Part shown: positions 26,837-36,808 of the stretch, in pieces
How the letters are laid out: every line of letters begins with the position of its first letter
Numbering within the stretch: position 1 is the stretch's first letter
Assembly: GCA_019694355.1 (NCBI GenBank)
Contig: JAIBCB010000001.1
Coordinates: 401,001-465,000 of the forward strand
Length of the DNA: 64,000 nt
Direction of reading: 5' to 3'
Origin: Pyrinomonadaceae bacterium
GTDB taxonomy: Bacteria > Acidobacteriota > Blastocatellia > Pyrinomonadales > Pyrinomonadaceae
Notes under the pieces: model-generated
Database searches by the model: none
What the model was told of the DNA's origin: nothing
The model's input: the letters and a program-made list of their open reading frames with translations, nothing else
Position numbers and translations under genes: made by a program

Positions 26837-28308
26837 AGCTAGGAAAACTAATTGAATCCATCAACGGAAAGGCGCCCGAGGCTAGCCCGTCGTTGCCGGA
26901 ATGCGAGGTAGATACATTTGTTATTGATTCGCGAGAGGTAAAGACGGGCGATGTCTTTTTCGCGCTCTCGCAGCCCGAATACAAAGATAACGGGTTTAAT
27001 GGCGAATTTGACGATGCGACGTCCTTTGTCCGAACTGCCTTTGATGCCGGAGCGGCTGCCTGCGTCGTGCGTCCTGACCGCTTTGAGGAGCACAGGGAAG
27101 ATATCGAAGAATTTCGCGACCGGCTGATCTTTGTTGATGACTCTATTGCGGCACTCCAGGCTTTGGCTCACGAAGTTTATCTCGAATGGAACAGACCGGT
27201 GGTCGCCGTTACGGGAAGTGCGGGCAAAACTACGGCAAAGGAGTTGACCGCCCACGTTCTTGCTGCATCCGGCCGCAAGGTCCTTCGGAACATCAAGAAT
27301 TTTAATAACGGGCTCGGCCATCCGCTTACTGTTCTGAGGCTGGCAAAAGAACCTGACTTTGATATTGCTGTCCTCGAAATGGGGATGTCCACGCCGCTCC
27401 ACGAGATCGCGAGGCTGTGCCGGATCACTCCGCCGGACGTAGCGATCGAGTTGAACGTTCTGCCTGTCCACCTCGAACACCTTGGTTCGATCGAAGCGAT
27501 CGCCGCGGCAAAGGCCGAACTCGTCGAGGGTATGAAGCCGGGCGGCACTGCGATCCTGAACGCCGATGATGAGCGCGTGGCTGCGATGGCGGCAATGTCG
27601 AAAGGTGATGTTGTAACATACGGCATCGAAAATGAGGCTACGGTGCGGGCTTCTGAGATCACGGTTCGAGGCTTTGGTGAGACAACGTTCACTCTTACCA
27701 TTGGGAATGAAGTTGCCGGTGTGACATTCCCGCTCAATGGCCGCCACAACATCCTAAACGCTCTTGCGGCCGCGTCGACCGGTCATGTGTTCGGGATGAG
27801 CACCGATGATATAGCCAAGTCGCTCTCGAGTGTTGCTGCGCCGCCGCAGCGTGGAGAGATCCTGCGATTCAAGAAAGGGTTCACGGTGGTCAATGACTCT
27901 TATAACTCGAATCCGGACGCATTGGTCTCGATGGTTTCGATGCTGTGCGATTCTGCTCCTGCAGATGCAAGAAAGATCGTCGTCGCGGGAGAAATGCTCG
28001 AACTCGGTCCAGATGCGGCAGCGATCCACCGCCGGGTTGGAAAGGATATTGCCTCGCATAAGATCGATATGCTGATCGGTGTTCGAGGTTTCGGCAGCGA
28101 ACTAGTTGGCGGAGCCAAGGATGCCGGACTATTGGATGCGGCCTTTGCGGCGGATTCGGCCGAAGCGGGCAAACTGCTCTGCGAGAAAATTCGAGCCGGC
28201 GATGTTGTGCTTGTAAAAGGATCGCGTGGGGTTCGAACCGAAAAAGTGATCGAGGCGTTCCTCGAAAATTTTGAGCTGGAGGGTGAAAACGCCGCCGCCG
28301 CTGAATAG
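26833..28308 (+). CDS. murF: UDP-MurNAc-tripeptide--D-alanyl-D-alanine ligase
   Basis: A 491-residue Mur ligase that adds D-Ala-D-Ala to the UDP-MurNAc-tripeptide. The P-loop reads TGSAGKTTAKE (about 126-136), followed by NFNNGLGHPLTVL, EMGMS and the late NDSYNSNPDA motif that mark MurF over MurE. The TTG start overlaps the ftsI stop. In most bacteria murE lies between ftsI and murF; here it is missing. Confidence 0.94.
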   Translation: MKLGKLIESINGKAPEASPSLPECEVDTFVIDSREVKTGDVFFALSQPEYKDNGFNGEFDDATSFVRTAFDAGAAACVVRPDRFEEHREDIEEFRDRLIFVDDSIAALQALAHEVYLEWNRPVVAVTGSAGKTTAKELTAHVLAASGRKVLRNIKNFNNGLGHPLTVLRLAKEPDFDIAVLEMGMSTPLHEIARLCRITPPDVAIELNVLPVHLEHLGSIEAIAAAKAELVEGMKPGGTAILNADDERVAAMAAMSKGDVVTYGIENEATVRASEITVRGFGETTFTLTIGNEVAGVTFPLNGRHNILNALAAASTGHVFGMSTDDIAKSLSSVAAPPQRGEILRFKKGFTVVNDSYNSNPDALVSMVSMLCDSAPADARKIVVAGEMLELGPDAAAIHRRVGKDIASHKIDMLIGVRGFGSELVGGAKDAGLLDAAFAADSAEAGKLLCEKIRAGDVVLVKGSRGVRTEKVIEAFLENFELEGENAAAAE

Positions 28309-28331
28309 GCCAAGGACGTGCTTGATCGAAA

Positions 28332-29477
28332 ATGCTGTTTCACCTGCTCTACCAATTTCTTTATAGATCATACGGTGCCGCACCGGATTCTCCGTATTTT
28401 TATAAGGTCCTGAATGTCTTTCAATACGTTACGTTCCGAACGGCATGGGCGACGATAACGGCTCTTTTGATCTCGCTGCTCTTAGGAAAGACGGTCATTC
28501 GAAAATTACGCGATCTCAAGGTCGGACAAGAGATACGCGAGGAACTCTCGGAAGAACATCAGGCGAAGAAGGGAACGCCGACGATGGGCGGCGTGCTCAT
28601 CATCGGTTCCGTTATAATTTCGACGCTTCTTTGGGCAAAACTTGACGGTGTTTATCTCTGGCTCGCTCTGGGTGCGACGACGGCTTTTGCTGCGATCGGC
28701 TTTGCCGACGACTACATCAAGATCGTAAAGAAACGAAGCCTTGGCCTTACCGGCAAGCAAAAGCTGCTTGGGCAGCTGGTCACGGCATTGGCGGTCTTTG
28801 GCGTTCTTTATTATTTCACCAGCTATTCCTGGAACCTGAGTATTCCGTTCTTCAAAGAGACCGCAAACCCGGACGGCATTAGCGTTATTCCGGCCGGGAT
28901 CTATTTGGTCTTTATGGTGTTCATTCTTTTGGGATCGTCGAACGCCGTGAACTTGACCGATGGGCTTGACGGGTTAGCGACCAGCGTTACATTCATCGCG
29001 ATGTCTGCACTGACGGCTTTGACATATGTTGGAAGCGATAAGCGATGGGCGGAGTATCTTGACCTCACGTTCAATCCGTCATCGGGTGAGCTAACAGTAT
29101 TTTGCGGAGCGATGGTCGGTGCCAGCCTCGGATTCTTGTGGTTCAATTCGCCGCCAGCCGAAGTCTTTATGGGCGATGTCGGGAGCCTTGCGATCGGCGG
29201 AGCTCTTGGTACCGTTGCGATCCTAACAAAACAAGAATTTCTGCTGCCGTTCATTGGCGGCGTCTTTATTCTCGAGGCCGTCTCAGTGATGCTGCAGGTA
29301 TCGTATTTTAAGTTCACAAAGCGTAGCGCCGGTGTCGGAAAACGTATCTTCCTACAGGCGCCGCTGCATCATCATTTTCAGATGTCCGGCTGGAAGGAGC
29401 CAAAGATCGTGTTCCGGTTCGTGATCGCGGCGATCCTTTTCGCTCTCTTGAGTCTCTCAACGCTGAAATTGCGATAG
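28332..29477 (+). CDS. mraY: Phospho-N-acetylmuramoyl-pentapeptide-transferase
   Basis: A 381-residue polytopic enzyme that moves phospho-MurNAc-pentapeptide to undecaprenyl phosphate, making lipid I. All family marks are present: [16 protein letters not shown] (catalytic Asp pair), [22 protein letters not shown] and the PLHHHF histidine loop. Ten or so membrane helices are visible. Confidence 0.96.
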   Translation: MLFHLLYQFLYRSYGAAPDSPYFYKVLNVFQYVTFRTAWATITALLISLLLGKTVIRKLRDLKVGQEIREELSEEHQAKKGTPTMGGVLIIGSVIISTLLWAKLDGVYLWLALGATTAFAAIGFADDYIKIVKKRSLGLTGKQKLLGQLVTALAVFGVLYYFTSYSWNLSIPFFKETANPDGISVIPAGIYLVFMVFILLGSSNAVNLTDGLDGLATSVTFIAMSALTALTYVGSDKRWAEYLDLTFNPSSGELTVFCGAMVGASLGFLWFNSPPAEVFMGDVGSLAIGGALGTVAILTKQEFLLPFIGGVFILEAVSVMLQVSYFKFTKRSAGVGKRIFLQAPLHHHFQMSGWKEPKIVFRFVIAAILFALLSLSTLKLR

Positions 29478-29532
29478 AGAAAGACGTTTTGTTTGAGTTT
29501 GGCGGCCCTCTTCTTTTTATGGGTGAGAGCCC

Positions 29533-30939
29533 GTGTTCTCTTTTGTTTCTCTCAAGATGGAAATTTCCGGTAGAAAAGCTTTGGTACTCGGCGCAGGGAA
29601 GTCCGGCATTGCGTCGGCACGATTTCTTGCCGAACGCGGAGCGACCGTTGCTCTGCACGATAAGAAGGCTGTTGAATCGTGGCCGCAGGCGGCCTTACAG
29701 CTCAAGGCTGAGCACAAGGTTGGGCTCATAGGCGGTGATCTTCCGTCTTGGCTGCTTGATCAGATCGACCTGGTCGTCATTTCGCCTGGTGTGCCCAAGA
29801 CGACGTTGCCTGCCCGCTATGTCGATCGAAAGGATGGTGAAGTTATCGGTGAGGTCGAGCTTGCTTACCGCTTCTTAAAAGGAAAGATCGTCGGCATCAC
29901 GGGCTCGAACGGAAAGACCACGACGACCGCCCTGATCGGCGAGATCTTGAAGGCCGCTGGTTTGCCGACCCAGGTTGGCGGCAATATCGGGACACCGCTG
30001 CTCGATCTGGTCGAGAGTTCACGGGACGATGGGTGGACCGTCGTCGAGCTTTCGAGTTTTCAACTCGAAACGATCGTTGACTTTCGCTGTGATGTCGCTC
30101 TCTGTTTGAACGTGACGCCGAATCACCTCGACCGCTACGACTCGTTCCTAGACTACGCGGCGGCGAAACATCGCATCTTCCTAAATCAACATTCCGACGA
30201 CACCGCGATCCTGAATGCCGACAATACCGTTACCAACGAATGGTCAAATGGCCTGAAGGCAAATGTCATCAAGTTCAGCGTGGAGCGTGAACTCGAGAGC
30301 GGGGTGTTCCTTCGAGGACGGGATCTTGTTAGCACGATCGGCGAAGCAGGATCAATTCTGACCACGCGGGACGAGATATTCCTGCGCGGTCTTCACAACG
30401 TTGAGAATGTTCTGGCTGCTTTCGCGGCGACACTTACTTGCGGTGTGGATGCAGAGACGATCCGCCGAGCAATCGCTGACTTCAAGGGCGTCGAACATCG
30501 CATCGAGTTTGTTGAAGAGATAGGCGGCGTCCGGTTCTATAACGATTCAAAAGCGACCTCGGTCGATGCAACGGCTAAGGCCTTGAGTGCCTTGGGAGAA
30601 GACACGGGGAAGACGATCCTTATTCTCGGCGGACGCGGCAAAAATGCTCCATACGCTCCCTTGATCCCCTTGATCCATCAGTGTGTCCGCAGGGTGATCG
30701 TACTTGGTGAAGATGCTGACAATATTGAAGCTCAGCTTGCGGGCGAAGTTGAGATCGAAAGGGTTGCAAGTCTAGAAGATGCGGTTTCCGCTGGCTTTAC
30801 CGCTGCCGAGAAAGGTGATTCGGTCCTATTGGCACCGGCTTGTGCAAGCTTTGATATGTTCAAGAGTTTTGAGGAGCGTGGGCAGAAGTTCAAGGAGGCC
30901 GTTCGAAGCTTGGATGCGGAGCGGAAGGCGGCGAAATAG
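29533..30939 (+). CDS. murD: UDP-MurNAc-L-alanine--D-glutamate ligase
   Basis: A 468-residue Mur ligase that adds D-Glu to UDP-MurNAc-L-Ala. VLGAGKSGIASARFL forms the UDP-binding fold, GITGSNGKTTTTALIG the P-loop, ELSSFQLE the MurD signature, and HRIEFVEEIGGVRFYNDSKATS the C-terminal domain. GTG 29533 has a GGTGAG element 6 bases before it; ATG 29557 (MEISGRK) is the alternative start and would match a typical MurD N-terminus. The next gene starts on the base after this stop. Confidence 0.95.
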   Translation: MFSFVSLKMEISGRKALVLGAGKSGIASARFLAERGATVALHDKKAVESWPQAALQLKAEHKVGLIGGDLPSWLLDQIDLVVISPGVPKTTLPARYVDRKDGEVIGEVELAYRFLKGKIVGITGSNGKTTTTALIGEILKAAGLPTQVGGNIGTPLLDLVESSRDDGWTVVELSSFQLETIVDFRCDVALCLNVTPNHLDRYDSFLDYAAAKHRIFLNQHSDDTAILNADNTVTNEWSNGLKANVIKFSVERELESGVFLRGRDLVSTIGEAGSILTTRDEIFLRGLHNVENVLAAFAATLTCGVDAETIRRAIADFKGVEHRIEFVEEIGGVRFYNDSKATSVDATAKALSALGEDTGKTILILGGRGKNAPYAPLIPLIHQCVRRVIVLGEDADNIEAQLAGEVEIERVASLEDAVSAGFTAAEKGDSVLLAPACASFDMFKSFEERGQKFKEAVRSLDAERKAAK

Positions 30940-32088
30940 GTGGCTGAAGAACGGCGCACAGATTGGTTCATGTTCGGTCTCGCCGCGGGGCTTGCTCTGT
31001 TCGGCACTCTGATGGTGTACAGCGCGTCTGCAATGATCGCATATCGTGAGAGTCAGGAGACAAGCCAGTTCGGGTACTTCTATAAGCAGCTCACCTTTGC
31101 GCTGATCGGGATCGCTTTGATGTGGACCATCAGTCGGTTTGACTATCGCATCCTTAATAACCGCGGTATCGTTTATGCGATCCTCGCGATCACTTCGCTA
31201 ATGCTGTTGGCGGTCTTCTTCTTCCCGGCGATCAACGGAGCAAAGCGTTGGATCCGCTTTGGCGGATTTTCCGTTCAACCCTCTGAGATCGCGAAGCTCG
31301 CGTTACCGATCTTCCTGGCGTGGTTTTTGACAAAGAATGACGGCACGGTCGGTGACTTGAAACAGACCGTCTTTCCGTGCCTGCTTGGGCTTTTGTTGCT
31401 TGCCGGCCTCGTGATGGCAGAGAAGGACCTCGGTACGACAATGGTCCTTTGTGCGGTCTTTTCGGCCGTATATTTTGCTGCCGGTGCGAGGATCCTGCAC
31501 ATTGCAAGCGTTGCGGCCGTAATGGTCATCGCGGGAGCGGCCGCGTTGATATTTGCCCCGTGGCGGGTCGCCCGCCTTATGGCGTTTCTCGATCCGTACA
31601 AGTATTCGGATGACGCGGGCTATCAGGTCGTCCAGTCGCTGTACGCGATAGGCTCCGGCGGCGTCTTTGGCGAAGGCTTTGCTCAAGGACAAGCAAAGCT
31701 GTTCTATTTGCCGTATCCTTATTCAGACTTTATTTTTTCCGTCGTCGGCGAAGAATTAGGGTTACTTGGAACGTTGGCCGTCGTGCTTGCGTTCGCCTTA
31801 CTCTTTTGGCGCGGTACTCGCGCCGCGATGCTGGCTCCGGACCGCTTTGGAATGCTTTTGGGTATCGGCATAATTACAGGCTTGATCGTTCAGGCACTTT
31901 TTAATATCAGCGTAGTGATATCGATCTTGCCGGCGAAGGGTATTCCGCTGCCCTTCATTTCGTATGGCGGTTCATCGGTCGTGGTCTCGCTTGTGGCGAT
32001 CGGATTATTGCTAAGCATTTCGCGATTTGCGGGCGCCCCTGAACGGGAATCAGGAGTGCGTCGAACGTCCACGCGGCGTCGCAGGTAA
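30940..32088 (+). CDS. ftsW: Probable peptidoglycan glycosyltransferase FtsW
   Basis: A 382-residue SEDS-family membrane protein, the septal glycosyltransferase that works with FtsI. About ten helices; conserved blocks NGAKRWIRFGGFSVQPSEIAK, EKDLGTT, FIFSVVGEELGLLG and the C-terminal LPFISYGGSS. GTG start directly after the murD stop. Located between murD and murG, the usual place for ftsW rather than rodA. Confidence 0.95.
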   Translation: MAEERRTDWFMFGLAAGLALFGTLMVYSASAMIAYRESQETSQFGYFYKQLTFALIGIALMWTISRFDYRILNNRGIVYAILAITSLMLLAVFFFPAINGAKRWIRFGGFSVQPSEIAKLALPIFLAWFLTKNDGTVGDLKQTVFPCLLGLLLLAGLVMAEKDLGTTMVLCAVFSAVYFAAGARILHIASVAAVMVIAGAAALIFAPWRVARLMAFLDPYKYSDDAGYQVVQSLYAIGSGGVFGEGFAQGQAKLFYLPYPYSDFIFSVVGEELGLLGTLAVVLAFALLFWRGTRAAMLAPDRFGMLLGIGIITGLIVQALFNISVVISILPAKGIPLPFISYGGSSVVVSLVAIGLLLSISRFAGAPERESGVRRTSTRRRR

Positions 32089-32093
32089 ACTTT

Positions 32094-33161
32094 ATGCCGA
32101 GAGTTCTAATAGCTGCCGGCGGAACCGGCGGACACATTTATCCGGGTATCGCGATCGCAAATGAACTGATGCGGCGGGACGAAACCTCTGAGGTGCTTTT
32201 CGTCGGCACGGCTAAAGGGCTTGAAACGCGTATCGTTCCCGAGAATGGCTTTCAGCTTTCCGTGATAAAGAGTGCGGGCCTAAAGAGTGTCGGATTAAAG
32301 GGAAAGATCCGCGGAATGATGATCCTTCCCCAAAGCTTCCTTGAGGCGTGGAAATTGATCCGCGATTATCGCCCGAATGTTGTGATCGGCGCGGGCGGAT
32401 ATGTTTCCGGTCCGGTGCTTCTGACAGCCGCGTTGATGGGACGCCGAACTCTTGTAATGGATTCGAACGCATTGCCGGGCTTTACGAATCGAAAGCTGGC
32501 AAAGTTCGTCGATAAGGCAGCTCTGACGTTTGAGGAAGCGGTACCATTTTTTGGTAAGAAGGCGGTGATCACGGGTAATCCGGTTCGCGACGAATTCTTC
32601 GGAGTGGAATTTGAAGAGCCGCATTCGCCGCTGAGATTGCTCGTCTTTGGTGGTTCGCAAGGTTCGCAGGCAATCAACCGTGCGGTAACGGCTGCTGCCG
32701 ATTTCCTTGACAAAGATGATGTTTCGATCGTGCATCAAACGGGCGAGGCAGATCAGGAAACGGTTGAAAAAGCTTATGAGGACGCAGGCTGGCAGGCAGA
32801 CGTAAGGCCATACATCGCGAATATGGTCGATTCATTTCGCGAAGCCGACCTGATAATTTGCCGTGCCGGAGCAACAACATGTGCTGAGGTTGCGGCGGCC
32901 GGAAAACCTGCAATAATGATCCCTTTGCCGACAGCGGCCGACGACCATCAGCGGAAGAATGCAGAGGCCCTTGTTCGTGCGGGGGCGGCTGAGATGATCC
33001 TGCAGAGCGAATTGACGGGACAGGCTCTTGCAGAAAAGATCGAGGCATTGAGGAAAGAGCCGGAGTGCCTTGCCGAAATGTCCCGCTCGGCAAGAAAACT
33101 TGCCCGGCCGGATGCCGCTGCCGTCACGGTTGATATAATAGAAGAGTTAGCAAGAAAATAA
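32094..33161 (+). CDS. murG: Lipid II synthase (UDP-GlcNAc transferase) MurG
   Basis: A 355-residue GT28 glycosyltransferase that adds GlcNAc to lipid I. GGTGGHIYPGIAIA (His14 loop), GAGGYVSGP and FGGSQGSQAIN are canonical. The segment that is HEQN in most MurG reads VMDSNALPG (about 121-129), an unusual substitution. The C-terminal donor-site helix (CRAGATTCAEVAAAGKPAI) is normal. Confidence 0.94.
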   Translation: MPRVLIAAGGTGGHIYPGIAIANELMRRDETSEVLFVGTAKGLETRIVPENGFQLSVIKSAGLKSVGLKGKIRGMMILPQSFLEAWKLIRDYRPNVVIGAGGYVSGPVLLTAALMGRRTLVMDSNALPGFTNRKLAKFVDKAALTFEEAVPFFGKKAVITGNPVRDEFFGVEFEEPHSPLRLLVFGGSQGSQAINRAVTAAADFLDKDDVSIVHQTGEADQETVEKAYEDAGWQADVRPYIANMVDSFREADLIICRAGATTCAEVAAAGKPAIMIPLPTAADDHQRKNAEALVRAGAAEMILQSELTGQALAEKIEALRKEPECLAEMSRSARKLARPDAAAVTVDIIEELARK

Positions 33162-33174
33162 TTAGATACTTTTA

Positions 33175-34560
33175 ATGTTCAGACACGTAAGAAAGATACA
33201 TTTTGTCGGGATCGGCGGCATCGGGATGAGCGGTATCGCCGAAGTGCTTTTGAATTTGGGCTTTTCTGTCTCCGGTTCGGATCTACGCCGCGGCCCGAAC
33301 ACAGAAAGATTGATCGAGACATTTAACCTTAGGTTTTTCGAAGGCCATTCTGCCGAAAATATAGGCGATGCTCAGGTCGTCGTTTACTCTTCAGCAGTAA
33401 AAGACGACAATCCCGAGATAGTTGCTGCCAGGGAACTCGGGATTCCCGTGATTCCACGAGCCGAAATGCTTGCCGAGCTTATGGTCCTCAAACCATACGC
33501 GGTTGCGGTTTCGGGTACGCACGGAAAGACCACGACGACCTCGATGGTCGCGACCGTTCTAGGCCATGCCGGCATCGACCCGACGGCAGTTGTGGGCGGC
33601 ATCGTGGAAAAGCTTGGGTCGAATGCCGCCGTCGGCAGTTCTGAATGGTTCGTAACTGAAGCGGACGAGAGTGACCGGTCCTTCCTGATGCTCTATCCGA
33701 CGATCGCCGTCGTAACAAATATCGACAAAGAGCATATGGAATCGTACAGAGGCATGGAGGACGTCGTTCAATGCTTCACTGATTTCGTAAACAAGGTGCC
33801 GTTCTTTGGAGCTGCGATCATTTGCCTGGACGATCCGAATGTCCAACTGATAATTCCGCACATCAAACGCCGCCGCGTCACTTACGGACTCACCGCTCAA
33901 GCAGACATCTCGGCACACGATATCAAATACGATAGCGAGTTCGGCTCGCGATTCAACGTTTGGCGTGGGGACAATGTCCTCGGCGAGCTTCATCTTCCGG
34001 TTCCGGGTAAGCACAACGTCTATAACGCCCTTGCAGCGACGGCGGTCGCCCTCGAAATGGACATTCCATTTGAAAAGGTCGTCGAAGCATTTGCAGCATT
34101 TAAGAATGCCAACAGGCGCTTTCAATTCAAGGGCGAAGTGAACGGCATCACCGTGGTGGACGATTACGGCCACCACCCTACCGAGATCCTTGCGACGCTT
34201 GGTGCGGCAAAGAATGCGGCCACGGGCCGTCGGACAGTTGTGATCTTTCAGCCGCATCGGTATTCGCGGACCAGCGAATTGATGGATGATTTTGTCGTCG
34301 CCTTCAATAATGCGGATGTCCTTTTCGTGCTTGATATTTACGCTGCGAGCGAACCGCCGATCGAGGGCATCACGGCAGAGGTCTTGACCGAAAATATTAA
34401 GCGCTTTGGGCATAAGAATGTTACCTACATCGGTGATATCGACAAGGCCGCAGATCGCGTCGTTCCTGAACTATTGCCCGGCGACCTGGTCATCACGCTT
34501 GGGGCAGGCACAGTGACCCGCCTTTCTGATGAGATCGTTGCTAAACTGGACGGGAAGTAA
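33175..34560 (+). CDS. murC: UDP-N-acetylmuramate--L-alanine ligase
   Basis: A 461-residue Mur ligase that starts the stem peptide. HFVGIGGIGMSGIAEVL for UDP binding, SGTHGKTTTTSM P-loop, EADESDRSFL, and VVDDYGHHPTEI (MurC signature) are all present. No murB or ddl follows, unlike in many dcw clusters; ftsQ begins on the next base. Confidence 0.96.
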   Translation: MFRHVRKIHFVGIGGIGMSGIAEVLLNLGFSVSGSDLRRGPNTERLIETFNLRFFEGHSAENIGDAQVVVYSSAVKDDNPEIVAARELGIPVIPRAEMLAELMVLKPYAVAVSGTHGKTTTTSMVATVLGHAGIDPTAVVGGIVEKLGSNAAVGSSEWFVTEADESDRSFLMLYPTIAVVTNIDKEHMESYRGMEDVVQCFTDFVNKVPFFGAAIICLDDPNVQLIIPHIKRRRVTYGLTAQADISAHDIKYDSEFGSRFNVWRGDNVLGELHLPVPGKHNVYNALAATAVALEMDIPFEKVVEAFAAFKNANRRFQFKGEVNGITVVDDYGHHPTEILATLGAAKNAATGRRTVVIFQPHRYSRTSELMDDFVVAFNNADVLFVLDIYAASEPPIEGITAEVLTENIKRFGHKNVTYIGDIDKAADRVVPELLPGDLVITLGAGTVTRLSDEIVAKLDGK

Positions 34561-35385
34561 ATGTCGAAAAGGCGAAAAAGCAGTCTTAAGGACAACCGCA
34601 CCAAGAAGAAAGGTCGGCGGTCGAATATAGATTCGTCGGCGAGTGAGAAACTCGGTAAGACGATCATCGGCGTTGTGATAGTGGGCCTGCTTCTCGCTGG
34701 AATCGGCTTTGTCGCATTTACTGCGTATCGCTCTGCCGTTAATTCTTCCTTCTTTACCTTAAGGTCTGTTAGGGTCATCGGCACGGAAAGGGCCTCCGAA
34801 GATGATATTCGAAAGATCGTGCTTGCGAACGCTGAAAAAACGGGGGTTTGGGAAAGCGATATTGCAGGTATCCGTCAGAAGATCGAAACGCTGCCGTTTG
34901 TAAAGACTGCCTCGGTCTCGAGGGAGCTTCCGTCGACGATTCGGATCGATGTCGCTGAGCGAATACCTGTCGCGATAGTTCGTCTGAACAATTCGGACCA
35001 GCTTGTAGATGAAACTGGAATGATCCTCGCTCCGGCAGGTAAGACCGAGCCCGGCCTGCCGTTCGCGATGCGGGGATGGGATACGTCAAAATCTGCGAAC
35101 GCACTGGACGACAATCTTGCACGGATAAAGCTTTATCGAAAGATGGTCGAGGATTGGCAAACCTTTGGCCTTGCCAGCCGAGTAAAAGAAGTCAACCTTT
35201 CGAGCCTCCGCGAGCCGAATGCCGTAATTGAAGACAGCGGGCGATCGATCAATGTTTTTCTTGCGAAGGATAACCTTGCAAAGAGCTTAAAGGCGGCTCT
35301 CGAGGCAGTAGCGGGCAAAGGCGATAGAGTGCAGGCGGTCAACGCTGCCGGAATCTCGCCTATACTTGAATACTTAAACAATTAG
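34561..35385 (+). CDS. ftsQ: Cell division protein FtsQ (POTRA domain)
   Basis: A 274-residue bitopic protein: very basic cytoplasmic N-terminus (about 1-35), one membrane helix (about 34-56), a POTRA domain starting at FTLRSVRVIGTERASEDDI (about 66-135), and a beta domain. It recruits FtsL and FtsB to the divisome. Identity rests on the POTRA pattern and its place between murC and ftsA. Confidence 0.9.
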   Translation: MSKRRKSSLKDNRTKKKGRRSNIDSSASEKLGKTIIGVVIVGLLLAGIGFVAFTAYRSAVNSSFFTLRSVRVIGTERASEDDIRKIVLANAEKTGVWESDIAGIRQKIETLPFVKTASVSRELPSTIRIDVAERIPVAIVRLNNSDQLVDETGMILAPAGKTEPGLPFAMRGWDTSKSANALDDNLARIKLYRKMVEDWQTFGLASRVKEVNLSSLREPNAVIEDSGRSINVFLAKDNLAKSLKAALEAVAGKGDRVQAVNAAGISPILEYLNN

Positions 35386-35411
35386 TTTATACTGTCTAGC
35401 ATAAACCTCTG

Positions 35412-36650
35412 ATGAGTAATGACATACAAGCAATTGGCCTCGATGTCGGAACGAGCCGCGTGCGTTGCATCGTCGCCGAATCTGCGAGCGACGGCAAGTT
35501 AAATGTCGTTGGCGTCGGTGAGGCCGAGTCGCGCGGAATGCGGCGCGGGATCGTTACTTCGACCGAGGCAGTGGCCGACGCGATCCGCAAGGCCGTCAAT
35601 GAGGCTGAGCGAGTCAGCGGGGTCGAGATCGATTCTGCGACGGTGAACCTATCGGGAGAGCATTTTCAGGGCGAGAATAAGGCGGGCGTCGTTGCGGTTG
35701 CCGGACAGAACAAAGAGATCTCAGAGGATGACATTGAGCGTGCGATCGATTCTGCGTGTGCAATGCCGCTTCAACCAGGATGGGAGATCGTCGATCGCCT
35801 CCCGCAGGAATTCATAATCGATGGCCAGGACGGAATCATAGAACCGATCGGGATGATCGGCTCGCGACTCGAAGCTCGAGTCCACGTTGTGACAAGTCCA
35901 AGCGCCGGCCGCCAAAACCTTGCAAAGGCCGTCGAGCGGGCGGGTCTCGACATTGAGCAAAGCGTCTTGGAACCGCTCGCTGCTGCTGAGAGTTCTATCA
36001 CTGATGACGATCGGGAATACGGCTGCGCCGTCGTGAATTTCGGTGCCGAGCTGACGAATCTTACTATCTATTCGCGCGGTGCGGTTCAGCACATGGCCGT
36101 CTTTCCTTTTGGCAGCACTCATTTTACGAAGGACATTGCGGTCGGCCTGCGAGTTTCGATTCCGCAGGCGAACGAGATAAAGCATGATTTCGGCTGCGTT
36201 GCGAGCTTTCTGCTTGATGACGACGAGCGGCAGGAGATGATCGAAATAATGCCTGTCGGCCGGAGTGAAAAACGAGGCCTGTCAAAAGAGATACTTGCCG
36301 ACATCATGCAGCCGCGCGCAGTTGAATTGCTTCAGCACATCGCTCGAGAGACGCGTAAGGTCCAGCTTCAGATATCAAGCGGTGTTGTTCTTACTGGCGG
36401 CGGTTCGATGGTTCGCGGGCTTTGCGAGATCGCTGAGCAGGTCTTTGACGCCCCGACGCGTCTGGGTTTCCCGGAAAAGCATCTCTTCGGCGGCCTGATC
36501 GAACAAGTACAAACTCCCGCCTGGGCAGTTGCTTGCGGCCTCGCAAGTTTCTCACACAGATCAGCACTTCGCGACGAAGCCGCTCACGGACGCGGCACGG
36601 TAAGGCGTGTTGCCAGTTGGATCGACGGCCTCAGAAAAAAAATTAAATAA
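35412..36650 (+). CDS. ftsA: Cell division protein FtsA
   Basis: A 412-residue actin-like ATPase that anchors FtsZ to the membrane. GLDVGTSRVRCIVAE (phosphate 1), the 1C-domain SGEHFQG region, VVNFGAELTNLTIYSRG (phosphate 2), VVLTGGGSMVRG (adenosine motif) and a C-terminal amphipathic basic helix (VRRVASWIDGLRKKIK) for membrane attachment are visible. Confidence 0.95.
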   Translation: MSNDIQAIGLDVGTSRVRCIVAESASDGKLNVVGVGEAESRGMRRGIVTSTEAVADAIRKAVNEAERVSGVEIDSATVNLSGEHFQGENKAGVVAVAGQNKEISEDDIERAIDSACAMPLQPGWEIVDRLPQEFIIDGQDGIIEPIGMIGSRLEARVHVVTSPSAGRQNLAKAVERAGLDIEQSVLEPLAAAESSITDDDREYGCAVVNFGAELTNLTIYSRGAVQHMAVFPFGSTHFTKDIAVGLRVSIPQANEIKHDFGCVASFLLDDDERQEMIEIMPVGRSEKRGLSKEILADIMQPRAVELLQHIARETRKVQLQISSGVVLTGGGSMVRGLCEIAEQVFDAPTRLGFPEKHLFGGLIEQVQTPAWAVACGLASFSHRSALRDEAAHGRGTVRRVASWIDGLRKKIK

Positions 36651-36664
36651 ATGCTAAATTTCGA

Positions 36665-36694
36665 TTGGCTTTTTATCACCAATCGTTGTATGCT
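36665..36694 (+). promoter_or_regulatory. Candidate promoter upstream of ftsZ
   Basis: TTGGCT (36665-36670), 18 bp, TATGCT (36689-36694) in the 158-base gap between ftsA and ftsZ. An inverted repeat CGATTGG/CCAATCG (36662-36668 and 36679-36685) covers the -35 and spacer. It could be an operator or a weak ftsA terminator. Confidence 0.35.
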
Positions 36695-36808
36695 TTTTAT
36701 CCGTCAGCACTACATCTAGTTGCGACAGTTTAAGTGCTTAAGGACTCGCGTTCCCAACGAAAAACCTGAAAGTTTAGCTGATCTGATTCTGAGGAGGATG
36801 GCCTGCAA

